64,000 nt of DNA from positions 1,054,001-1,118,000 of the forward strand of contig NC_052616.1 in NCBI RefSeq assembly GCF_016545825.1, in the 5' to 3' direction. Every line of letters begins with the position of its first letter. The first letter of the stretch is position 1. The translations under genes and the position numbers were made by a program. The notes below the pieces were generated by a model that saw only the letters and a program-made list of their open reading frames with translations, was not told the DNA's origin and did no database searches. Positions 45,617-57,237 of the stretch are shown here, piece by piece. The DNA comes from Eucalyptus grandis. Taxonomy: Eukaryota > Streptophyta > Magnoliopsida > Myrtales > Myrtaceae.

Positions 45617-46970
45617 AAAAGAAAAGTCTTCTTCTTCTTCGACGTTCATTTTCTATAATTTATATGACCAAAAAAGTCAAGATCTAGGATCGTCAATCTT
45701 GAATTACAGCTCAGCACATAAAAGATAAAGGAATACAAATATAGAAATTCCTTCACGGCACACGGGTCTCGTCAAGGGTCAATCCAATTCTTTTGGAAGC
45801 TCCGAGGAATAAGTGTAGGAGACGAGCCCGTCTTATTCATCGACTTTTTAACTTTCCCGCATTTGAGTGGGCAGCTTCCTGTGTAGACAAACTCGCTTCC
45901 AGTTGGAGTTCTTGCAGTTGCAGTAGCTTGCGGCTCAAGGACTATTTATTGGATCAGAATTTCTTCCTTCTTCTTCCCTTCGATTATCTGCAAATGATGT
46001 TCACACGAACTGGTCGAAGACGGAAGTTTGCATTTTTCTTCCAAAGCGATTGTTTTTCCTCGAAGATCTTACGTACGCAACGCTCCCCCTGCCGGTTTTC
46101 CTCATCGCTGCGCTGCTTTTTTCAGCAGATCGGAGGGAGATCGGAGCTCTCGACACGAGGTTCGTGCTTCGCTTCTCTTCGATTCGACCAATTTCCTCTT
46201 CTTAGGTTCTCCGAATCGTAGAATCATCAGGTGGTCTGCTCTTCTCTTTCTGGCTTCTAGGTCCGTGTCCCGCGTCATTGCGCCGCCGCACGGACCCAGA
46301 TTTCGGTTCTTCTTTTGCGATTAGCTTGCTTGCGATCTGGGTCGAGTCGGGTTCGCTTTAATTCGACGTTTCGAGGATATATGAGATGTAGAACTTTCGA
46401 GTGTGGTCGAGCGAACGGGCATGCTCGCGACCTGGAGGAGATTCATGGGTTTCTTCCCGCTGTGTTCGAGAGAGTGACGCTGAGCTGAATGTCGATAAAG
46501 GGTTGATCGAGTTGATTTGTCATTTACATTTCAGAGAAAAAGGAGGTTTCAGTGTCAGTCTCGATCATTCGGATTAAAAAAGTTCGAACTTTCGGGTGGA
46601 CTATGCTCTGACCTAATTATATGCTTTATCATGAAGTCGTTTCATTCTTTGCGCTAGAGGAAATTAGAACGAAATGCACATGGGTATCTTAAGTTGAGAT
46701 ATATCCTTGGATGCTTTCTTCAGTCTTTTTTCTTTCATTTGCAGGTCGCTTTCTACATTCTGTGTTCTCGAGTGCATACCACAAATTACGGATGAAACTA
46801 ACCTTCTGTGCTTAATTATTCTATGTGGAGCTCTGCCAGTGCCTAGAGCGATAGTAAATTTTCATTTTGGAGTCTGTAATATGGCCTGGCTTGTTGCAAG
46901 GGAAGTTGTGGGAATGATTAAATCTTGTCTTTTTAGCCTAAATTTGATGGTTCCTGGCTGGGGCACTGCC

Positions 46971-48646
46971 ATGGGATCTGTTCTAAGTAGGTTTCAAGTG
47001 GCAGCTAGAAATGAACCCAGTCATGAGCCTCTGATTCCTAGCCTCCCTGATGACGTCGCTCTTTTCTGCTTGGCAAGAGTTCCACGGAAGTTCCACCCAA
47101 AATTGAGACTTGTGTGTAAGCAATGGAGAGACATGGTTTGGAGCGATGAGTGGTATTCTTTCAGGAGATATTTTAATTTTGACGAAGCATTGATATTTGC
47201 TTTGTGTGGAGCCAACCAGCAATATAGTCACTGTTATATGTTAGACCCCAGTTCCTCACCAAGACTATGGAAGCATCTAAGCATTCCACCACAAATTTCA
47301 CCACGAATAGGCGTGGGATTCGGAGCGCTGGGGAAGAAGATTTACTTATTGGGAGGTTATAAGGATCCTCAATCCGTTAGTCATCAAGTGTACTGTTGCG
47401 ATGTTTCTGCCAACAAGTGGTGTCGAACTACTTCGCTGTCAATCCCGAGGTATGTGGTGATGTTACTGCTCTTAATTTATAGTGTTACCCCTGCGCTGTC
47501 TTTGCATACTGAAATACCACGGTTTTCTTTCTTTCTTTCCTTTTTCCCTGGGCATTGTGTTTTTAGTTATCATTTACTTTAATCTTCTTTGTAGGGCTTA
47601 GATTCAAATTTCTACTAAACAAAAGATTGGCCTTTTTTCTCCTCATTCATCTATAAGTACAAAACTTTGCAGATAATGATGTTTTGGAATATTCTAGGCT
47701 CGTGTTAGGACAATTCGATTCATTAGGACACATTAGAATGCTAGGATAAATATCGCAGCAATAGAGCTTGATAAACACAATAGAGTTGTAAGTAGTAAGT
47801 GAATAACTTCTGAAGCCCTACAGGGTAGGGAGAACTTAAACAAGGTCAGCTTGTAGCCCCTAAGGGAAGGATAATGAACCTTCATGCTACTGATTGGCGG
47901 CGGTGCTTCTTGCCTTTTACCATTTAGGGATATCAGAATGATAAAAGCTGGTGCATAGGTTATTTGAGAAATTTGATTAGACTGGCTTCCACAGGCCTCT
48001 TTTTTCTTTTCTCATGCACTGAAGGTTATATAGCTTCTTGTCTGACTCATTTAAGCTCTTCAGGTGCTATTTTGCTTGTGAAGTTTTGGATGAGAAAATT
48101 TATGCAATTGGGGGTTCAGGTACAGCTGATTCTTGGGACACGTATGATCCCTGCACAAATGGTTGGATCTCTCAGGTAGACCCTATACTCATTCCTAACA
48201 TAAAAGATTCTGTGGTGTTGGATGGCCAAATATATATCCGATGCGGTGGTTTTCCACTTTTGCCTCATGTCTATGCCATCATGTATAAACCATCAAGGGG
48301 CTCATGGCAACATGTGGATGCTGACATGGCGTCTGGCTGGAAGGGTCCCGCAGTCGTCATAGATGGGGCTCTTTATGTGTTGGATTATAGTTCAGGACTC
48401 CGGCTGATGAAGTGGCGGAAGGAGAGCAAGGATTGGGTGGTGGTGAAGAGCTTGTCACAGCGATTGATTCAACCTCCATGCCGGCTTGTTGCAATTGGCA
48501 AGGAATTATTTGTCATAGGGAAGGGGCTTAGCACGCTGATGTTCAATGTGGACCAGAGTGAAAACTCAGGAGAAATGGTGGAATCTTCTATATCCCCATT
48601 GACTTCCAATTATGATGTAATTAGCTGTAAAGTAGTAGCAGTATAA
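46971..48646 (+). CDS. SKIP4: SKIP4-like F-box/kelch-repeat protein, intact copy B
   Basis: Probable substrate receptor of an SCF ubiquitin ligase: the F-box binds SKP1/ASK and the kelch repeats form a propeller for the target. Exons are 46971-47449 and 48064-48646, joined in phase 2, giving 353 residues, close to the roughly 358 of Arabidopsis SKIP4. F-box: PSLPDDVALFCLARVPRKFH, then VCKQWRDMV (about residues 22-60). Kelch units include LGKKIYLLGGY, CYFACEVLDEKIYAIGGSG with WDTYDPCTNGW, VVLDGQIYIRCGG and GLSTLMFNVD. The ATG at 46971 matches the start used by copies A and C; the frame is open further upstream, but only into leader sequence. No stop or frameshift was seen, unlike the other two copies. 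A GC-rich leader with at least one intron probably begins near 46080, as in A and C. Confidence 0.9.
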
Positions 48647-48900
48647 AGTTGCTCAGGCTCATTTAAATTCATGTTGGATTGTGATTTGTGACTCCGAAGG
48701 CCCCCTTTTTTATGATGTTTGTGGTCAGGACACATGTTGGGTTCTTTCTGAGAATAATGTGCCTCTCATTTCGGGGTTGCGTGGTCGATATGTTTCCCCA
48801 ACAGCAGTAGTTTTGGGCTCCGAATACAGAGTAGTTATAAGGTAATCCTAATGGCATTGCTAGACACACGTATCTAATATGGAGTTGAGCTCATCCATTG

Positions 48901-49186
48901 AATGAAAATTTCCAAATATGTTATTTCGGATATCCTAAGTCTCATAGAAATTGTCCAATCAGTCCTAAGCATATTGTACAAAAATGTCAATTCAGTTATA
49001 AATTTTTCAATTTTGTTAATTCAGTTATAAATCTTTACGTAAAATTCTAATACAATTTTTCATGTCAATTTTTGTTGAAAATCGCTTACATAAAAGTATG
49101 TCGCGTAAGATGGACTAGTATGATTGGATCGTTAAGTTAATAGTTTCCTACAAAATTTGCCAAATGAACGATATTGGATTTTCGCA
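48901..49186. repeat. AT-rich dispersed repeat between blocks B and C
   Basis: 48950-49140 contains reiterated AATTCAGTTATAAAT-type strings and resembles 28180-28380. No gene was recognised. The left edge of block C falls at 49187. Confidence 0.5.
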
Positions 49187-49965
49187 AAATGAATGAAATG
49201 TAATGGTTATTTTAATTATTATAGTTTGTCATCTTTTACAAATTTTGCATTGGGGATTGCGATTGCCATATTATCGTGCAAATCTTTAAAAAGATCACTT
49301 TGTTTTGTCCCGATCATTCTATTATGTGTACATAAACACAATCAACAGCAAAGAGTTTGGCGGAAATTTGCATAAAAAGAAAAGTTTCTGAATATTTTAT
49401 GGTTCAATTATACCATAAATTTGCTTAACAGCATGGAATAAGACTAGGTTTTTTTAAAATATCTTTATTCGACAAGGCTAATACATACCTCGATAAGAAT
49501 AAAAAATTAAAAACAGAAAAGAAAAGTTAATGCTTTCAACATGTATAGTAATATCTAAGTAACTCTTTTTGACAAAAAAAAAAGGAAAATAAAAGACGTG
49601 TTATTCTTAATCGAGAAATTAGACACTACATAGAAATAGTAGAATTTAAATGATAGAAAGTGAATAAATTTAGAGTCCATCACTTTAAATTTCGAATGGC
49701 CGATTAAGGTAATTTTTGCCTCTTTAGTGAAAAATAGGTCGATTTAGACATGACGTGAGTAAGACTCATTGGTTTCCGATCCGGTTTGATTTCGAGGTGG
49801 AATTGAGAATTGGACCGAGAGGATCGGCTCCTGATTTTGGGACACCGACCGGTGCCAGATCGGAACCGAACCGATCGGCCGATCCGGTCCAGTTCGGTGG
49901 AACCCGTAAATTTGCTATTTTGGGTGAAAAATAAAATGAAAAAAGTTTATTTTTAAGAAATTTTA

Positions 49966-49990
49966 ATATATATATATATATATATATATA
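49966..49990. repeat. (TA)n microsatellite
   Basis: A run of about twelve TA units. The matching place in block A (about 10162-10172) holds only a few TA units, so the tract expanded in C or contracted in A. Confidence 0.9.
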
Positions 49991-51164
49991 ATTAACTAAT
50001 CCGGTTTGGTCAGTCTAGTTCCCATCTTGGAATCGAGAACCGGATCGACCGGCCGGTTCCAAAAGTGAGAATTAGGAACCGGATTATTTTCTTTGGGAAT
50101 CGTCCAAAATTGACCGATCTAATCCGATCCGGTCCGGGCAATTTTGGGTTACACCCCCAGACGTGGGTGGTGGTCGCTCGACCCAAAGACGCAACACTCT
50201 CCCTGCCAATTTTCTCTCTCGCTGCGTTGCATTTTCCGGCAGATCGGAGGGAGATTAGAGCTCTGGTCTCGTCGGATCATCGGAGAACCCGAGGTTCGTG
50301 CGTCGCTTCTCTTCGATTCGACCAGTTCCCTCTTCTTAGTTTCTCCGAATCGTGGAATCGTCAGGTGGTCTGGTCTGCTCTTTTTGGCGTCTAGACGGTC
50401 CGTGTCCCACGTCATTGCGGCCTGATTTCGGTTCTTCTTTCGCGATTAGCTTGCTTGCGATCTGGGTCGAGTTGGGTTCGCGTTAATTCTTGTTTTTTCT
50501 GTTCCGGGAAGTCGTTGTGATTCCTCGGAATTCGTCCGCAATGGAGGCAATTCGACGTTTCGAGGATGCATGAGATGTAGAAATTTCGAGTGTGGTCGAG
50601 CGAATGGGCAAGCTCGCGACCTACAAGAGATTCATGGGTTTCTTCCTCCCTGTGTTCAAGAGAGTGACGCTGAGCTGAATGTCGATTAAGAGTTGATTGA
50701 GTTGATTTGTCATTTACATTTCAGAGAAAAAGGAGGTTTCAGTGTCAGTCTCGATCATTGGGATTCAAAAAGGTCCAACTTGCGGGTGGACTATACCCTG
50801 AACTAATTGTATGCTTTATCATGAAGTCGTTTCATTACTTGCGCTAGAGGAAATTAGAACGAAATCCATATGGGTATCGTCCTAAGTTGAGATATATCCT
50901 TTGATGCTCCTTTTCTGAGTCTTTTTTTCTTTCATTTTCAGGTCGCTTTCTACATTGCTTTGCTCTCAAGTGCATGCCACATTTAGGCGAAATGCACGGA
51001 TGAAACTAATCTTCCTTGCTTAATTATTCTACGTGGTGGTCTGCCAGTGCCTAGAGTGATAGTCAGTTTTCAATTTTTGTTGGCTTGTTTCGAGAGAAGG
51101 TGTGGAGACGATTAAATTTTGTCTTTTTAGCCTAAATTTGACAGTTCCTAGCTGAGGCACTGCC

Positions 51165-52675
51165 ATGGAATGTATTCAAAGTACGTCTCAAGTGGCAGCT
51201 GGAAATGAACTCGCTCAAATGCCTCTGATACCTGGGCTTCCTGATGACGTCACTCTTTCCTGCTTGGCAAGACTTCCATGGAAGTTCCACACAGTCCTGA
51301 AATGCGTGTCTAAGCGATGGAGAGACTTAGTTTGTGGTGATGAGTGGTATTCTTACGGGAGAAAGCATAAACTTGACGAAGCATGGATCTATGCTTTGTG
51401 TAGAGACAAACAGGAACGTAGTTGCTGTTATGTGTTAGACCCCAATTCCTCGCAAAGATGTTGGAAGCACATTCAAGGCATTCCCCCGCAAATTTCAAAG
51501 CGAAAAGGCATGGGATTTGAAACGCTGGGGAAGAAGATTTACTTTTTGGGAGGTTGTGGTTGGGTTGAAGAGCCTACTGATGAAGTGTACTGCTATGATG
51601 TTTCTGCCAACACATGGAATGAAACTACTTCATTGTCAATTGCGAGGTACATGGTGATATTAATGTTCTTAATCTATAAAATTGGCCATGTACTGCCTTT
51701 GCATGTTGAAACACTTTGGTTTTCTTTTTATTTTCCTGGGCATGGCGTTTCTTGCTATCATTTAGTTTAATCTTCTTTGTAGGGCTTAGATCTGAATTTC
51801 TAGTCGACGAAAGATTGGCCTTTTTTCTCCTCATTCATCTCTAAGTGCAAAACTTTGCAGATAACAATGTTTTGGTAGATTCTAGACACGTGTTAGGACA
51901 ATTCATCTTCATGAGGACGCATATTAGAATGCTAGGGAAAATAGAGCAGCAATAGAACTTGATAGACACAATAGAGGAGGAAGTAGTAAGTAAGTAACCT
52001 CTGAAACTCTATGCGGTAGGAGAGAACTTATGATCTCTATGATCCATTGTCACCCATAAGGGAATGATAGCGAACCCTCATGCTCTTGACTGGTGGTGGT
52101 GTTTGTTGCCTTCTACCAGTTGGGAAATGTAAGAACAACAAAAGCTGGTGACTTGATTGTTTGATGGGAATTTTGTGTCGACTGAACTTCCACAGGTTTC
52201 TTTTTTCTTTTCTCATGCACTGAAGGTTATATATAGCTTCTTATCTGACTCAGTTAAGCTCTTCAGGTGCTATTTTGCTTGTGAAGTCTTGGATGAGAAA
52301 ATTTATGCAATTGGGGGTTTAGGTACAGATCTGAGCGGTCCCAATTCTTGGGACACTTATGATCCCAGCATAAATGGTTGGATCTCTCACGTGGACCCTA
52401 ACCTCGTTCCTGACATAGAAGATTCTGTGGTATTGGATGGGCAAATATATATCCGATGCGGTGGTTCTTCACTTTTGTCTCATGTCTATGCCATTGTGTA
52501 TGAACCATCGAGGGGCTCGTGGCAACATGTGGATGCTGACATTGCGTCTGGCTGGAAAGGTCCAGCAGTCGTCATAGATGGGACTCTTTATGTGTTGGAT
52601 CAAAGTTCAGGACTAAGGCTGATGAAGTGGCAGAAGAAAAGCAAGGATTGGGTGGTGGTTAAGAGATTGTCATAG
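51165..52675 (+). pseudogene. SKIP4: SKIP4-like F-box/kelch gene, copy C, premature stop
   Basis: Exon 1 is 51165-51646 (F-box PGLPDDVTLSCLARLPWKFH, then VSKRWRDLV) and exon 2 starts at 52267 after the same CTTCAG acceptor as in copy B. Both frames are intact until a TAG at 52673-52675, where copies A and B have CAG (KRLSQ or KSLSQ). The product would be 296 residues instead of about 359 and would lose the last kelch region, including GKGLSTLVFDVD. The reading frame beyond the stop stays open and conserved to 52864, so the nonsense change looks recent. The F-box and first kelch units are complete, so a truncated protein that binds SKP1 but lacks part of the propeller is conceivable. The CAG-to-TAG change could also be a polymorphism. 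Confidence 0.85.
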
Positions 52676-53836
52676 CTATTAACTCAACCTCCTTGCCGAC
52701 TTGTTGCAATTGGCAAGAGATTATTTGTCATAGGGAAGGGGCTGAGCACGCTGGTGTTCGATGTGGACCAGAGTGAAAACGCAGGAAGAATAATGGTGGG
52801 ATCTTCCATATCCAAGTTGACTTCTGATTATGATGTAATTAGCTGTAAAGTTGTAGCACTATAAAGTTCCTCAGGCTCATTTAAATTCTTGTTGGATTGT
52901 GATTTGTGACTCCAAAGGCCCCTTTTTTATGATGTTTGTGGTCAGTAAATATGTTGGGTTGTTCTTTCTGAGAATGGACGCCGAAGAAGTGAATGTATAT
53001 CACCTTTGTAAATATGAACAAGGATGTTCCTGCTACATTAGTTGACATTTTAGAGAAATGGATAGCGGTTTTTCTTTTCTACCCGTAAGTGTGGATAGCG
53101 GTTTTCATGAAAACGCTGCTCTGATCCATCATGCATTTCCAAGATTTCACAAGTTGTCGTAGACTTGTAGTAACAACCTCACGAGAGAGAGATTCCGACC
53201 CAAAATCTAATAAGACGAACTGAATACAGGTGATTGGAAATAGCGTGAAAAATTATGGTTTTCTAGTGGTTCCGGCATTGGACTCGTTTTTTGATGAGTT
53301 TGGTTCCCACTGTTTTATTTTTGGGATTGATGAACGTAGCTTATTCTTTCACTTCGAAACAGCTACCATTTGAGAGATGCCGGTACGATATTGACGTGAA
53401 GTTTGTCGGAAGAGGCCCTTCGTCTCCGTGCTGCTCCAGGAGGAATTGATACGTTCAGAAGGAACAGAAGAATTTCGATTTAGATGGATCGTAACGCATT
53501 CCGTGGGACGCGGTGACTGAACTTTTCAGATGAAAATGCCTACAAAAGGTACCTGTGTGACATGCACGCATGCTGGCCAGCTACTTATCGAGCAGTAAGA
53601 AGGATAAAAGATGATATGATACAAAACTTGAAGAGATAATGACACAAATGATTCTTGAATTTTAATCTAATATGTAATGTAATCCTTAAACTTTTAATTT
53701 GTAATGTACAGTATGATTCTTGAACTTTTCATTTAAGTCTATGTGTTCAATTTAATCTCTTAACGATATAAAGATATTCAATGCTATCCTTTCATTATAA
53801 ATAATATCACCATATTGAACAAATGAAAAAACAAAC

Positions 53837-54899
53837 GTCACATGGGCCAAGGATGAAAAAGTCCGCTGAGGCCGAGGAGGAAGATAAGTAGTGAGGCCGG
53901 TTCATTTTTTGGTTTAAAGCATGTTTTTAATGAGTATTTAACGCAGTCAATTTTCAAACGACCTTGGTTTTTGAGAGTTCCATCTGTATTTTGACATTCT
54001 TTCTTCTTCTTCTTCTTCTTCTTCTTTTTTTTCCTTCCGTGAGTTCGAATTATGTTTTTCTTTTGACGTCTCTCGCCATGCAGATATTAGACTGCTGTTG
54101 GAAATGGATTTTGTGGAAATTTTTTAGTGAGGCTTATCACGTTGATAGTGTCGAAGACTACAATATAATTTAGCTATGTTTCGGGTGTGCATTTCGACTG
54201 CATCCATTACGAACATATTGTAATGTTAATATTACCAAAGCACAATTAATGACTATTGACGAGTGCCTTAGGGGTACTCTTAACATTTTTCAAACGAAAA
54301 TCTCCCAAGGATATTTGGGTAGATCAACATCAAAGACATATTAGTAATTTGAAGAAAAACAATTCTTTCTATTAATTTGCTGATGGATTTTACTAATTAA
54401 ATCTGGATTTTGGGAATTGGAGGTGAGGCCCATCAGTGTTGTCCGTTCTTTTGTTAAAAGTCATGACCGGCAATTGCACTGGCGGCCAGTGGAAATATCT
54501 ATTCAAGTAAGTCAAAGCATTAATGGAAATGAACCATCATAGAAGCGGTTTTATTGTGGGCCGATCAAAATTGAATTTTGTGGGACTTTGATGTTACATC
54601 TAACAAAAAAACTAGCAAGTTGCCCCACTAATTTATTGCGGTTTGTCTTCATTTGTTCTTATCGTTTAAGACTTGGTCCTTGTTTAAGACTTGGATGTTG
54701 GTGTTAAATTGATTTGGCTAAGGACAATCCATAATAGTAATTTTTTTTTTTACATGGTCGGCTATAACACTTCATTCTGGTGTGCAACCATTCATGATAA
54801 CCTCATCTAAGAGCCATGTGACTCGGATATGGTTCATGATATAAATAAAATGTAAATGTGAATTATGCAAGTAGTACTTTTATTTTGGAATTGGGGTCA
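53837..54899. other. 1.06-kb segment present in block C only
   Basis: Block A reads AACAAACATCTTATTTTC (about 14118-14135). In C the same place opens after ACAAAC (53836) and resumes at ATCTTATTTTC (about 54900). Both junctions share the bases AAC and no terminal repeats or target duplication were seen, which fits a deletion in A better than an insertion in C. Inside are a TTC microsatellite (about 53998-54026) and no recognised gene. Confidence 0.7.
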
Positions 54900-56466
54900 A
54901 CATCTTATTTTCAATGTGGCAAAGAATTGAATAGGGTAGTTAAAGTTCAAGTGTCAACAAAATACATAAAAATTTTATGAGACTGAGTGAATATATTTTT
55001 AGCCCTAACTTGAGAAGCATCTATGGACTCGACCCATTATTTATGTTTGCATTTATTTCCACACTTTCAAAGTTTCTTTATTGGTCTATGCACTAATGAC
55101 TTGAAGCTTGACTCAAGCAAAAGAGTATGATTACTTCCAACTTAAAGAGGGGAGAGAACAGTTTTTAGATTTTTTTTAATAAGAATGGCGAAAAAATAAG
55201 TAAAAAGAGGAGAGACAAAAGGGTACTATTTATACCGATTAATGACATGAGTGAGATAGATTGAATATAAACTCACGAAATATATTTAGAAGTAGGAATT
55301 ACTAAGGAAATAGGCAATGATCTACAAGATTTCAGAAAAGACCATTGCTTTCAAATTTTGTTTTTTGAAATTTAAGTATTAATTAATGACATGAGTGAGA
55401 TAGATTGAATCTAAACTCCCAAACTTGGAAATAAGAACATTACAAGTGTCATAATTTATGTAATGTTTTCACTTAAGTACCATAACTTTCATTCAATCAC
55501 TTGCCAAAACTTTTAAAAAACATTTACCCAATTGTCGAAAATCCGACATGGCATGACACTTGGTGAACGTTTTAAAAAAATTATGAAACTCAAGTCATCG
55601 ATTAAAAAATTATATGGTACTCAAGTGATTAGAAAAAAAACCAACGGCAAACAAGTAAGTGCCGTACTAAAATTATGGCACTCAAGTGATATAAAAAAAA
55701 AGGTTATGATACTCAAGTGAATATTGTACGAAAGCTATAGCATTTGTAGTGTTCTTAATTTAGTATATTACACTATACAACATCAATGAAAAGTGATCCG
55801 GACCGGAGCTGAACGGCCTCTACAAATCCCAAAGCAAGAGAAATTCAAGAGGAGAGAAATGACACGGACGGGAGAAGAGACAGAGATTCGGAGACATCGC
55901 ATCATGCAAGCGTGAGCTATGAGCATTGCCGGACACCAGGATTGAACCGCCGGAGCTGGAAGCTGCCATCGTCGAGAGAGACGGATAAGATCGAACAGAA
56001 GAAGAGAAGGGGGAGGGGGCGGAAGAGAAGGTGTTGCGCTAAGCTCAGGTGAGCTTCCAGACAGGTTGGAATTCTGCTGGAAACTCGACCCGCATTTTTC
56101 CCTTTTTTACTAGAAAATATACGTCAGCACGAGCCACGAGCACGATGACCAAGCGACGCCAAGACGAAGGTGGACGTGCTTTCTTGGGCGAGGGGAGGGG
56201 CTGGAATCCGGAGAGAAATGGGCCCGCTACGTAATGGGCCTTCAGCCCGCGATTGGGCCGCCTAATCGAATCCCAGGCCCGGTCTCGTAATGGGAAACTG
56301 GCAATTGTCCCTTTACATCTGTCGGCGGGGGTGCCCAAATGAAAAAAAAAAAAAAATACTGGAATTGATCGATTTTATTTATTATGATGTGGCTAAAACT
56401 AAGTCAAGGAACGACTTGGAAGATAAAGGGTGTTCCGCGTTTATGAGCATGTGAAACAACAGTCAC

Positions 56467-57237
56467 ATATACTCGTAAATATATGGTGATGGACTGCCGT
56501 AGAAAGCATTTGAGAGTTGAGATTGTTGTACTTTAGCTTTTCCCGAGATATTTGTTTAGTTGATTTACTCGTGTGTCAAATTATGGGTGGATAAATTAAT
56601 TATATTTACAGCAAAAAAAAACAATAATCTAATATATTTTATATTTGATGAGTAATCGGTCCTATAATGAGGAGTCAATGCCATACAAGATAATTAGGGA
56701 CGGAAGTAGGAAACGCAGGGAGGAAAGCGATCATAGTACAAAACAGGGAAAATAATGAGGGGGCCATACGTTTGTTTTGTTCTGACTGCTTTTTGGTAGA
56801 TTTCGTTTTCACTGGAGAAGCTTTTGTAGGCAACGATAAGCAATTCGAGCGTCCAAATTTCATTCTGCTTGGGCGATTCATGCACTAGACACATCTGAAA
56901 AAGACACTGGCACTAAATTTTGTCTATAGACCCATGCTTTGCACAGCCAAAGTCTTGAGATGTGGATTGATATTGAAATCATTATTCTAGAAGTAATACT
57001 TGATCTGTTGATATGACGGAATGGTGAAACTATATCATTTGTGTTCACACAATGTTGTCCAAATCACGTTTACATAATAAAATAATAACCTAATGTTTTC
57101 ATGTTGTGACTGATGGTTCGGGTGCAATCATGATTGCATAATTGGTCCACTAAAATTCTATTAGTATTGCTCTAATTGCTTATGTTATCGTTGACGGTTG
57201 GTGATACACCTCTTATTTTCTTAGCCTTTGTTAAGGG
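56467..57237. other. block C right flank up to the retrotransposon
   Basis: 56467-57090 is unlike block A, with no gene recognised. 57100-57155 pairs with 34425-34480. 57166-57237 is nearly identical to 16403-16478 of block X. The pattern suggests that A and C lost different parts of a common sequence after duplication. Confidence 0.6.

Larger units (their letters stand above)
44910..48900 (+). repeat. segmental duplication block B (older paralogue of A and C)
   Basis: From about 44910 the sequence aligns with 8950 onward (CTTCCTTCAAAT..., GATTGATCT, then AAATGAATGAAATGTAA) and continues through the F-box gene. It differs much more from A and C than they do from each other, lacks the GAACCG repeat in the promoter, and carries its own small inverted repeat at 45516-45616. 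The B lineage therefore split first. Confidence 0.8.
49187..56466 (+). repeat. segmental duplication block C (pairs with 9343-15655)
   Basis: Near-identical to block A over the spacer, the promoter repeat (49765-50155), the F-box gene, the 3' flank and the GC-rich end. C-specific features are a TA microsatellite at 49966-49990 and the 1.06-kb segment at 53837-54899. The A/C pair shares both the promoter repeat and the gene structure, so it postdates the split from B. Confidence 0.9.
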
